A DNA stretch of 64,000 bases, from the NCBI GenBank assembly GCA_019188255.1, contig JAETXT010000009.1:3534001-3598000 (forward strand), in the 5' to 3' direction. This stretch comes from Verticillium longisporum (taxonomy: Eukaryota > Ascomycota > Sordariomycetes > Glomerellales > Plectosphaerellaceae). A program made the position numbers and the translations under genes. The notes below the pieces were generated by a model, which worked only from the letters and a program-made list of their open reading frames with translations, did no database searches and had not been told where the DNA came from. Shown here piece by piece: positions 36,139 through 45,755 of the stretch; positions within the stretch are counted from its first letter, which is position 1, and every line of letters starts with the position of its first letter.

Positions 36139-36904
36139 CTACGTGCTGCTCTTGCGGTAGTTCTTCTTGCCAAACGTAAAGGGGACGTATCGGTACTTGA
36201 TCATGTGCTGAATTTGCTTGCGCACTGGAGACAGAGTTAGCTAGGTTCACCTTGTGGCGCGGCAGGGGGGGGCACCACGAGGCTGAAGAGCCCACTTACT
36301 CGTCAGGATGAACAGCATGAACCAGTACATTACCAGAACGGGCCAGAAGACGGGAACGTTGAAGACCTCGAACCAGCTGCACACGAAGCCGATGCAGATG
36401 GCGCGGGTAGCCCAGTACCAAAACTTGAACTCGGGCAGGCGGCGGATGAAGGGGCGGAACTCCTCGTCCTGCTTCGTGGGAAGGGTGCCGACGGAGCCGT
36501 CCTCCATCTCGTTGTCGATGGCCTCATTTGAGGGGTCGAACTTTGGCTGCAGGAAGGCGAGGAAGAGGTTGAGAAGATAGATGCCGAGAGCGTAGGCCAC
36601 AATGTACCAGCCTTGGGCGAGAAGAATGCGCAGGAAGAAAGCGACGAGGCAGAGGCCGGTACCAACCCAGCGGTAGAGCACGTGAGGGGTCGACTGGTCG
36701 AGTAGTGCTTGGTATTGCTGTTGAGTTGTGAGGTTAGCGATCGTGTTCGTCGATCTGAGGCTGAGGTGCGCATTGCGCACGACGGCAATATCGGGGGGCG
36801 CTCGCGACCAGGGGGAAATGGAAGAAGGGGCGTACCCTCTGGATCTTGGTGCCTTGCGCACTGACGGCGGCGAAGGGGGAAGGCTCCGGCTCCATGTTGT
36901 CCAT
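36139..36904 (-). CDS. RER1: Rer1, Golgi-to-ER retrieval receptor
   Basis: Three exons begin MDNMEPEPSPFAAVSAQGTK at 36904. Intron 1 follows IQR; exon 2 runs QYQALLDQSTPHVLYRWVGT, then four hydrophobic segments (LCLVAFFLRILLAQGWYIVA, ALGIYLLNLFLAFLQPKFDP, RAICIGFVCSWFEVFNVPVF, WPVLVMYWFMLFILT). Exon 3 adds MRKQIQHMIKYRYVPFTFGK and ends KKNYRKSST. FLQPKFDP, LPEFKFWYW and the KYRYVPF tail are Rer1 signatures, and the length of about 190 aa is standard. Rer1 recognises polar residues in membrane segments of escaped ER proteins and unassembled subunits and returns them via COPI vesicles. No frameshift is needed in this gene. Confidence 0.96.
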
Positions 36905-37221
36905 TTTCGCAATAAGAAGAGGTGGTGCTTGAAGGTAGTCGGGCGATGGGAAGGTAGTGAAGATTGGGTTGAGGTTCTGTCTTCTTGAAGCACCGCGTCG
37001 CGATAGCTTTCCAGGATGCCTCCTAAAAGTCCGCCACGTTTAACACGTTACACCAGGGCAGGCTGACTTGTGAGAGCAGCTACCCGAGATTCTTCCGGGA
37101 TCCCTCCCATCTGGGCTGCCTCTGCCAGCTGCTGGCGGGTGCGGCGTGGCTGTGCACTGTACGTATACCATGTAGAAGGAGCGGATGGAGCTCCTGCCTG
37201 ACTACAGGTACCTACCATTGC
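36905..37221. other. RER1 upstream spacer
   Basis: Promoter side of RER1. It contains one GGTACC-type motif (ACAGGTACCTACC at about 37205) immediately left of the MITE. Confidence 0.45.
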
Positions 37222-37223
37222 TA

Positions 37224-37478
37224 CAGTGGGGAGACAAAAAGAACGACGGATTTTTGTTATGAGAAATACTGATTTAACTTTTAAAGTACTATAATAAAGT
37301 AAATTAAATAGATATTAGTAATCGAAGTAATAGAAGCTATAGCCTTAGTAAAGTTCTATGAGCATTATTGAATTCATTATTTATAACGTTAGTGTTCTAT
37401 AGAATAAGTAATAGAGGTTAGAAAACTACGTGTTTTGGTGTGAGTCGGAAATCCGTCGTTTTTATTGTCGCACGACTG
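37224..37478. mobile_element. MITE with 30-bp terminal inverted repeats and TA target duplication (Tc1/mariner-like)
   Basis: The left terminal repeat 37224-37253 starts CAGTGGGGAGACAAAAAG; the right repeat 37449-37478 read inward starts CAGTCGTGCGACAATAAA. They match at 25 of 30 positions and share a perfect inner 12-mer, AACGACGGATTT. A TA dinucleotide flanks each end (37222-37223 and 37479-37480), as expected of Tc1/mariner insertion. The 195-bp interior is extremely AT-rich compared with the surrounding DNA, has no open frame, and stands out by eye. It is non-autonomous; the partner transposase is not in the window. The AT bias may reflect RIP-type mutation or the element's own composition. 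Confidence 0.8.
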
Positions 37479-37715
37479 TACCTACCTGGATGCTAATTCC
37501 ACAGCACCAGGATACTTCACCTACTGAAATCGCTGTCTCCGAAAAGATTAATCATTGTTGATAGTCATACAAGTGTATCAAGAGTATAAGCCGCCTTTTT
37601 ACGACCGAGAAATGAAATCTATTTCGCACCACGACCAACCCAACAACCGACCGACTGGCTCCCGCCTGGATAGATGGATCCCAAGCAGCATGCAACCTCC
37701 GCCTTGACGGCTTCA
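37479..37715. other. Short spacer downstream of the Kelch gene
   Basis: 3' UTR of the Kelch gene, ending at the MITE. A GTACCTACCTGG motif lies at 37487-37498, next to the right end of the element. Confidence 0.4.
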
Positions 37716-39621
37716 TCACCTGTGTCTTGGCGCCTGCTCGCCTACGCCTGTCCCATCTAGCTCGACCGCAAGTTGCTGCGGAGCCGCCAGCTCTGGTTTT
37801 GGTGATGAGTCGTGCATCTCAACCCGGTGAGTCTGGTCCAGTTCTGACGCTGCCATGACCGACGGCGAAACTGGCATGTAGGAGGCTTTGCTCGGCGACG
37901 GATGGCTGACCCCAGCCTCGCTGCCTCCAGTAACGCCGGCAGCAGCTCGCTGACGCGACCGGCGGCGGAGGAACCAGAAGAGAAGACCGGCGATCGCCAC
38001 AGCCGCTACGCCGCCCACGACACCGCCGGCGATGGCACCAACAGGGGCTGAGCTTGAGTTATCAGACCCAGGATCAGTGCCGTTTCCGCTGCCGTCACCA
38101 CCACCACCGCCGCCGCCGCCGCCGTCGTCCCCCTGTTGGAACAGGGCCGCAACGCCGGACGTCCACTGAACCTCATCAAGTCCGCTGCTTAGGTTAGTGG
38201 CTGACGATCCTCACGCAGGAGAGAGGCAAACATACCCATCAGCGTACCACGACTTGATGACCTCGGGTGAATCATAATCCTCGGCATCGGCGTCATACTC
38301 ATTCGTCCATTTCAGCTCCGTTATGTCAAAGACACCAAGGCCCTGTGGCCACGGGTCACGGTCTAGCCACAGGTCGGGCATGCCAGGTTCGTGGTTGACT
38401 CCGCCGATGCTGAGCATCTGGCGTTTGCCGACGACGAGACAGGCGTGTCCGCTGCGAGGACTCTTCGACTCATAATCGACCTTTTCCCAGTGGAAGCCGG
38501 GCAGAGTCAGGACGTAGGCGTCGTCATACGCCTGGTTATCGCGCTGGTTGCGGCCGCCGAAGACAAATCCGCTTCACGTCAGTGTTGGGTCCATGATGGC
38601 ACTCATGACCTCGCGGCACTCACATCTCATATGTCCCGTTCTTTCCCTCGACGCCGACACTACAGTGAAAGATCCGCCCCGACGGCGCATTGCCAGTTGT
38701 CTGCTGGGAATGGAAGTCCCTTGTGACTGGGTCCATAAAGGTCAAGTTCCTAAAGTCAAGCAAGCCACGGTTCCCGCTACTGCCGCCGAGTTCGCGTGTC
38801 TCTCCGCCGAGCAGCATGATGAGCCCATTGGGCCCAAAGGTCGGGACGTACTCGGCAGACGCAGCATAGATGGTCCTGAAGGCCGACCAAGGCCCCTCGG
38901 TGTAGTTGGTCCACGCCTGTGTCGTAAAGTTGATGTGGATGAAGCCGGGCGCGGGGCCGGAATAGTTGACGTCGGTTGCGCGGGTCGCCACGCCACCAAA
39001 GTGGAAGGCCGAGTCTGGTGTGTTGCAAAAGGCACCACCCTCCGTGCGCCTGAGTTCACTGAACGAGTCTGGGTTGGCCGGGATCCGCGTCGTCCAGCCC
39101 CTCCACCGGAGCTGTCTGCGGTGAATCGCCAGAGTTCCTTCTTCGTCACCGGGGCACCCCAAGACATGTGGCCGCCCCAGATGTAGAATGAGCCGGTGGA
39201 CTTGTCGGTGAACAAGGCCTGTCTGTTCGTGTTGGGAGACGTCTTGCGAATCTCATTGATCGTGACGTCTGAGGGCTTCCATGACTTCGACATGTCGATA
39301 GAGAGAGTACGGTTCACTGAGGGATAATCGAGTAAGTTTCATGGCCATCACGTCGACTGAAAAGATGGCGCACTTACTTGCGTTGGACGGGCGGTCCTCG
39401 CCAGGGGGTTTGCCGTCGATGAGTTGCGAGACCTCACCGCCATCGAGATAGACATAGTCGCCGATCTGAGTTGCTCGCGTGGTGGCCCTGCGCAAGAAGT
39501 CTGCATTGGAAGGCACAGCAGCGAGGCCAAGCTCGTTGTCTCCGGCATCATTTTGCGCGCTGCACATGCCCAAACACAAGGCGAGGACTACGGCAACGCT
39601 ACCCGTCATCGGGCGCACCAT
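37716..39621 (-). CDS. Secreted or cell-surface Kelch-repeat protein with one membrane span, one-base frameshift
   Basis: The true ATG is at 39621: MVRPMTGSVAVVLALCLGMC, a signal peptide cleaved near CSA|QND. Kelch-type beta-propeller motifs follow: YVYLDGGEVSQL, SFYIWGGHMSWG, FHFGGVATRATDVNYSG, GLIMLLGGETRELGG, FVFGGRNQRDN and RSGHACLVVGKRQMLSIGGV. At C4 run 39098-39101 (plus strand) one base is missing between FTADSSGGG and WTTRIPANPDSF. After the propeller come a Gly-rich linker, a single membrane span (VGAIAGGVVGGVAAVAIAGL LFWFL) followed by RRRSRQR, and a 100-residue cytosolic tail rich in Ser/Pro. Extracellular propeller plus one span is a common layout of fungal Kelch membrane proteins whose ligand is unknown. 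Introns are at about 39370-39315, 38640-38590 and 38240-38190. Confidence 0.82.
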
Positions 39622-41304
39622 ATCGACGACTTTCAATTAGCAATCGCTACTCGACGAGACAAGACAAGCCAAGGGAAGAAATTCGGTCGCTTCGCTGGAT
39701 CAAGGTTCGACGGCAAGTCTCGCCTCGAGGACGATTTAAGAAGGGGACTACAATTAACGTTGGCGATCGGGGTAAAGAGGGACGCACGAGGGCACGGAAA
39801 CACAGAATACAACAATGGGGCCGTAGGCTGACGAGACAGATATTTCCCAAAGGCACCTCAACCAGGGATCTGTCGGAAGTGTGTGCCAACCTGGGCCATT
39901 CCCTTGTCGGATTGCATGGATCAACGCTGATCACACTGGAGCGAAGGATCGCGGAGGTAGGCTTGGCAATCTGAGGATGACAGCGATTGCTACGGTTCGT
40001 GCCCGCGCCCCCAGCACAGCGAATGATGCCTGGTACCTGAGTGCCTGGGCCGTCGGCAGTGTTGGTCAAACGGCTACTACCTCCGCGCCAAGAGGGTTCG
40101 GCGCGATGGGGGCGGCTGCTATTTCGGATGACAGTAGGCGTCCAAGGGGTCCAAGGCGTCCAAGGCGTCCAAGGCGTCCAAGGCGCTTGTGAGGGCGGTT
40201 CTTCGGAGGCTTCATTGGTGGTCTGCTTCAGCCCTATCCACTGCCAGGTACCGTTGTTCGATACCGTTGAGACGCTGAGCACCGACGCTGGCCACCGTTC
40301 AAACAAATCAGTACGCGGCAACTTCGAGCGAACACGGTATCCCTCTCATAGAGGTTTTCATGCGGTTCAGGTCAGAAGCATCCTCTTGCTAATTTCTCTC
40401 GATACAACCCCCATCACAGACCAAGGCATCACGACAGAATGATCGCATACGCGTGTCGAAGACCGACAGATGCAACCATGTGGCTGTACATCTGGGCGGT
40501 GATACACACGACAGGTTGGACAGGTTGGCCAGCTCGGTGTGCCAACAACGCCGAAAGCACACCTGCTGTACTCTGCATGGCCCTGCGACTGGTTGACAAC
40601 ATGGGGCACGGCTCGAAAGTTGATGCCCCATTCGGGTAGCCAAAATAGTGTTGTATCCAGGCGGGTCGGCAAGCTGCGGCTAAGATTGACAGCGTGCGAT
40701 CCAATCACCAGCCCAAAACCAGTTGTCGAAGGCCCATTTCTGGTCGCTGCGCCCCATGATCTCACCTCGCGTCGCTGATTGAGCTGAGTGAGGTAGACGC
40801 TGCCGCCAGTTTCCTGTCAACCGCAAATTCACTGACCAACGCTCTGATCGGATCCGCCACATTTTATAGAGACCTACCTAATAAGGTAAATGCTCCTATA
40901 GGCTGGCTCATTTCTCAGGCTTGTTTCCTGAGTTGATCACAGCACTTCGAGGCCAGAGCAGCAACCTAGAACGCCTACCATCTCCAGCCCCTGACGGATA
41001 TGCGAAGTGACGCAAGGGCCGGCGTTCAGAAGGAGAGTTTTGACTCTTCGGGTTAACATCATTTTCGTCATGAGCAACTACAGCGACCAGGAGTGTGAAA
41101 TGTAGAGCATACCCCTTTGGTGATCAGTACTTCACCTCCGTGGTTCTACCAGCTAATCCAGCGTGCCTGGTACTTACATTCGCGACATGTCAGCACCAAA
41201 AGTCATGTCACAAGGTGGAGGAAGGATTCTATACTTTTAACGCAAGCAACTATGGCACAAGAAAAATCATCAACGCTGTGTGAAGAAGCAAAGCTCGTCA
41301 GCAT
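39622..41304. other. Spacer of about 1.7 kb with a short minisatellite
   Basis: Between the Kelch start and the flavohaemoglobin stop. Open frames are short and unlike any family. A 9-bp tandem repeat lies at 40139-40183. Confidence 0.45.
40139..40183 (+). repeat. Minisatellite, five units of about 9 bp (CGTCCAAGG)
   Basis: Five consecutive copies, the second with one substitution (GGTCCAAGG). It is non-coding as far as can be seen. Confidence 0.85.
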
Positions 41305-42684
41305 CTAGAGGTCCTCAGCATCGCCCGTGCCGAACAGCTCGAGCCTGACGCGTCCACGCTCAACGCCCAGCGCCTCCAGCTTGTGCAACACTTCGACCAT
41401 CCACGCCTGGGGACCGCAAACGAAGTAATCCGTCTCCTTGGAGTCGAGGCCGAGGTCCTGGGCGCCGTCGAGGACGTCGAGGTCGAGTCGGCCCTGGAAG
41501 TCGTAGGCCTGGCCCTGCTCCTCGCCCTCGACGATAGTGTTGAGGAACACCTTGGACTGGACGTTGGCGTTGTCGGCCGTTACCTTTTTGATGTGGGCGG
41601 CAAAGGCCATCTGGTCCGTCCGTCGCGCGGCGTGGACCCAGCGGATGGGGCGCTTGGTCATCTTGGACTCGGGACTGGCGAGGACGGCGTCGAGGATGGA
41701 GGTCAAGGGCGTGACACCCACACCGGCAGAGAGGAGCACGAGCGGGGCGTCGGCCTTTGTGGCGTCTTTGATGTCGATGAAGAACTCGCCGCGCGGGTAG
41801 GTAATCTCAATCTCGTCGCCGACCTGGAACTTGTCGTGCAGAATGTTGGACACGACGCCCGGGTGGTCGGCGGACGTGGCGCCGGCGTCCTCGGCCGCGC
41901 GCTCCCGCTTGACGCTGATGCGGTAGTGGTCGCCCTGGGGCGCCTCGCTCATGCTGTACTGGCGGCACTGCCAGACGTCGCCGTACTCGGGCACGCGCAC
42001 GCGGATGCTGACGTACTGGCCAGGCAGGAAGCGCGGCAGCGGGCCCGTCGTGTCGCCCTCGGCGGGCTTGAGGTAGAAGCTCGTGACCGTGTTGGACTCT
42101 TGCTGGCGGCGGTCGATGCGGAACTTGCGCCAGCCTCGCCAGTCGCCGGCCTGGTCGTAGAGGTCGCCCTCGCGCTTGACGAAGATGTCGGCGAGCTGGC
42201 CGTAAGCGGCAACCCAGGCGTCGGCCACCTCGGGCGTCAGGCCGTCGCCGAGAACGGTGGCGATGGCCTTGATGAGATGCTCGCCGACAATGGCGTACTG
42301 GTCCGGGGTGATGCCGAGACTGACGTGCTTCTGGGCGATGCGCTCGACGGCGGGGCCGAGCTTCTGGAGCTCGTCGATGTGGGTGGCGTAGGCGAGCAAG
42401 GCGTTGGCCAGAGACTTCTGCTGGGCGCCGGAGCGCTGATTGCTGATGTTGAAGATGTTGTGGAGCTCGGGGTGGGCGCCGAGCATGCTCTTGTAGAAGA
42501 CGGTGGTGATGGTGAGGCTGTGCTCCTTGAGAATGGGCGCCGTCGATTTGACAATGGCCGTCTGCGCTTCGGTAATGGCCATGTTGGGCGTTGTCGACGA
42601 GAATGTCCTAGCAATGGTGGTGGGCAGGCGAATAGCGGCGCGAGAGTTGCGCAGGAGCGAGCGGGACGAGGCGAGGTAGGACAT
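41305..42684 (-). CDS. YHB1: Flavohaemoglobin (nitric oxide dioxygenase) with mitochondrial leader
   Basis: An intronless gene of about 459 aa from MSYLASSRSLLRNSRAAIRL. The first 34 residues are Arg/Ser-rich without acids (RLPTTIARTFSSTTPN), a mitochondrial targeting sequence. A second Met at residue 35 (MAITEAQTAIVKSTAPILKE, ATG at 42582) is where cytosolic family members start. The globin domain has B10 Tyr (TVFYKSM), E7 Gln (QQKSLANAL), proximal His (IAQKHVSLGI) and the Tyr of DQYAIVGEHL. The reductase has FAD motif RQYSMSEAP, LPGQYVSIRV, NAD motifs SAGVGVTPLTSIL and YFVCGPQAWM, and a terminal LELFG. It converts NO plus O2 to nitrate using NAD(P)H. The position fits stress defence; no operon-like partner is nearby. 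Confidence 0.95.
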   Translation of the reverse strand: MSYLASSRSLLRNSRAAIRLPTTIARTFSSTTPNMAITEAQTAIVKSTAPILKEHSLTITTVFYKSMLGAHPELHNIFNISNQRSGAQQKSLANALLAYATHIDELQKLGPAVERIAQKHVSLGITPDQYAIVGEHLIKAIATVLGDGLTPEVADAWVAAYGQLADIFVKREGDLYDQAGDWRGWRKFRIDRRQQESNTVTSFYLKPAEGDTTGPLPRFLPGQYVSIRVRVPEYGDVWQCRQYSMSEAPQGDHYRISVKRERAAEDAGATSADHPGVVSNILHDKFQVGDEIEITYPRGEFFIDIKDATKADAPLVLLSAGVGVTPLTSILDAVLASPESKMTKRPIRWVHAARRTDQMAFAAHIKKVTADNANVQSKVFLNTIVEGEEQGQAYDFQGRLDLDVLDGAQDLGLDSKETDYFVCGPQAWMVEVLHKLEALGVERGRVRLELFGTGDAEDL

Positions 42685-44024
42685 GCGGGATGCTACCGAA
42701 GTGTAGGGAGTGTGGCGGCTTGAGAGACGCCTCGGGGTGGAGAGTTGTTGTGGGAGTTGTAGTGGTTGTGGAGTAGGCAGATGGGGGAGACTGTGACCTA
42801 TGATGGCAGTGATGATGATGTTGATGATGATGATCTGTCTTTCACGATGGACAGGAGGTGGGTAGGCCAACATGCTATTTATCAGACTCCAGGAGGGCCG
42901 CTTGCGGCCAGCATGTCTTGCTGGATCCCCAGACCATGGCGACTCACGGCTCGTTTGACGGTCGACGTCAACAGGCCACTATTCCCGTGCGTGAGCGAAA
43001 AAAACTGACAAGAGAATCGAGACTCATCGGGCGTGACCGCGCCTGGCGGCTCCGCAGGCTCTCCGTTCCGCTGAGGTTCTCCGGGTGGCATGATCTGCCG
43101 ACGATACATCTCCGCGGCCCCGCAAAAGCCCTGTCCCGGCCGGGCTCGCGGGAGGCTTCGTTAGCAGGCCTTCTTTAGCTGTCTTTCTCTCCCTACCTAG
43201 CTGGTAGGAGGGACAGCTGTACTGTCACTCGTCAAGGCGTTCCCCACGTCCTGGGTAGGCCATGGGCCCATCGCCGTGCTGGCATTTGTCATGTTCGCAT
43301 TGAGAGGCACGGAGCGACAGAAAGATTTCTTCGGGCCATGCAGGTCTTGGCCTCGTAGACAGACTACGAGTGCCCTCTCCCGCGTACTACCTAGGACATC
43401 ATGCTCAAATTGACTTTTCCCTGACTGCGTACGAACAAGGGCCTTGCCAGGACAACCCAGGACAACCCAGGAAATCCCGACCGGAGATGTGCATTCTGTC
43501 ATTCATCAGCAAGCGTAAGCAGACCACATCTCACAAGGCCATTGTGTCGGTCAGACAGTCAGCAACAAGACCAGCCAGGCCGTCTGTCGCACTGCCATTG
43601 ATCCCGTCACGCTCTCAGGAAAAAACAACATGTGAGAAGGCGAGCGCCGGGAACGTGGCCGTGATGGTCAGAGCAGCCCGTGACAAAACATGGACTGATC
43701 CCTCGATCACGGGGGTTGGGTGGGTCGGCGAATCCCGGGATTGTTCCGTCCTCTCCAAACCAAGCCAAACAAGGGAATAGGGCCTCTTCGTCCCGCGCCT
43801 CCACGCCAACCACGTTACGCCAAATGGTCAGCTCGGCGCGTGTTGTCCATGCCCTCGTGAACGCCATCTTACGATCCGTCGTCTGGGTCAACATCACGCC
43901 TTCGCTAGTGAGCGAGGGAGGGTGCTGCCAGAAGACGAGCGGCCGTACGATGGCGTTTTCCCTCCAACGCCTCCCTCTCTACCTACCTTACCTAGGTAGG
44001 TGCCTTACTTTATGTAGCCGCTAT
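42685..44024. other. Spacer of about 1.3 kb
   Basis: Flavohaemoglobin promoter plus downstream region of the CCCH gene. CCTACCTTACCTAGGTAGG occurs at 43981-44001, another TAGGTA-type motif. A direct repeat CAGGACAACC occurs twice at about 43449-43468. No gene is seen. Confidence 0.45.
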
Positions 44025-45061
44025 CTAGAGCACAGCCGAAGAAACGTCAAGCCTATGCTGCGCTTCAGGAAACTTGCACTTGGCGCCTTCACACGAGCAG
44101 TGATGCCCGTAACAGCACGTCCAGTCCCGGCAGCCCGGTCTGACGTGACACTTCTGACGCCGCATCAGCGATTGGTACACCATGCTCTCCTCCTCCAACA
44201 GCGTCGCATGGCTGTATCCGCACGCCGTCTTGTTGGCGCACCCGCCCGACAACCAGAGCGTGCGGTTCCAGCTCGCTGCGGCGCCCGGCGCCAGGGCCGG
44301 CAGCTCTGCATCGACGCGCTGGCCCTGTGCATTTACGAGAATGGCGCCGCTCTTCAAGTCGAGGAACCTGCGCGCGCCGTCACGCCCGACGGCGGCGTGT
44401 GGCCAGTGCCGCCGCCGTGCAGGGCCGAGCCCTCGTCAGTTGGAGACGACGCTGCTGCTCGAGCCCACGTGGCCGCCAGGTGCGCGGCGTGGCCCTCGGA
44501 AGAGACGACGCTGCTGCTGGCCCTCGGGCTCCGGCTGACGGCCGTTGCCGTCAAGGAGAGCAGCGCGGAAACGAGCCCCGATAGAAAGCCGGTGCGGAAA
44601 ATACTCTCCATCCTGGCGGTCTTCCTGACGCCGAGGCTACTCGCCATGTATGCGTCGGTGTCGGTGTCGAGGAGGACAAGCACGAACGCGCTCTTTCTAA
44701 AAGAGGCACAGAATTACATGTTCTGCTCGCTGAATCATGCTCGCGAACAGGGCGTGTTCACAAAGGACTCGTCCAGCTTGGTGAAACGAAACGATTCCTC
44801 CCGGCGCTTGGAATCGGTCTGCAACCCGCGCCCTGCAATCTTCTCTCGCGCCAAGTCACCGCACAAATTTTGGTACTTATCCGTGATATCACACAACTCT
44901 TGGTGCATGCTCTGGTACATACACCCGGGTCAGGATCGGACGGGCCGCATCGCTTTCATTGTATTTGTCAGACTAACCCGCGGCCATTGCATGCGTTGAT
45001 CATCTGGAGCCTGGAAAGCGCCGAGGCGCGCCGCAAAACCGTTTGTCGCCACCGCAGCCAT
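44025..45061 (-). pseudogene. CCCH zinc-finger protein of the fungal coiled-coil/NYN-like family, internally reduced and frame-broken
   Basis: The N-terminus MAAVATNGFAARLGAFQAPD (ATG 45061), intron from GTTAGT, then MYQSMHQELCDITDKYQNLC and EESFRFTKLDESF match the coiled-coil start of a large ascomycete family of CCCH proteins. FVLVLLDTDTDAYM resembles the start of its NYN-like domain, but instead of about 200 residues of that domain an Ala/Ser-rich stretch follows. The C-terminus is typical: DLKSGAILVNAQGQRVDAEL, then two CCCH-like fingers (GGCANKTACGYSH; CHVRPGCRDWTCCYGHHC) and CEGAKCKFPEAQH. The exons do not all share frame: the acceptor near 44700 is off by one, and another shift is needed near 44370. 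Either base errors as elsewhere in the window plus a domain loss, or a decaying gene. RNA binding would be expected if functional. Confidence 0.55.
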
Positions 45062-45755
45062 GTTGAGACTGGGTGTTCTGAAGAAGTAGAGAAAAAAGTA
45101 GACGGGCCGTCATTCAGTGGTAGAAGAGCTTTGCTGGCGGCCTTATCTATTGCACCCTCTCGTCCAGCAGCCCAGGTAAGGTAGACAGACGTATCGGGCT
45201 GGCTCTGTAAGATCTCTGAAACAGCCCTCCCACATGCCCACCAGGCTGTCCTGCAGTTGGGCCCTCTGTGAACACGCGCGTCAACCAACAAGCCATCATC
45301 ATTGTTGTCCTGCGGCCGCCGTGAGCGGCCTGATTCTCCCAAGGCTCAGCGAGCCTTGGGCCGATGCTCACGGCCAACACCCGAATCGGTGAACCGTACG
45401 CACTGGCTTTTTACACTTTGTGCTTAAGCATAAGGTACCCATTAGGAGAAGCGTGCCATGATGTACCGAGCTTGCCGCCAGTTGCTGGTTGTTCATCAAT
45501 GTCATGAATTAACAGCTTTATCTACGCCGAGGCGGGAGTACGGCCAACCCATTTCCACATCTCATGCAAGGAGGAACACCCTGCTCGCTGCCCAACCCGC
45601 CATAAGAGAATCAATATAGAATGGGTATGATTCCGACGCCGATGATATGCAATCGCAGAAACCAAAGCACCTACCCGTCGAGGCGGACAGCCTACCTCGT
45701 CGAGTCCTTTGCGCTCAGAGAGAGCTTCTCTCATAGCCTCATCGGATAAGACTAT
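45062..45755. other. Spacer between the CCCH gene and STU2
   Basis: About 0.7 kb between two minus-strand genes. No supported feature. Confidence 0.45.

Noticed and set aside
41383..42723. Plus-strand open frame of 446 codons
   Set aside because: Exact antisense of the flavohaemoglobin gene; codon-bias shadow.
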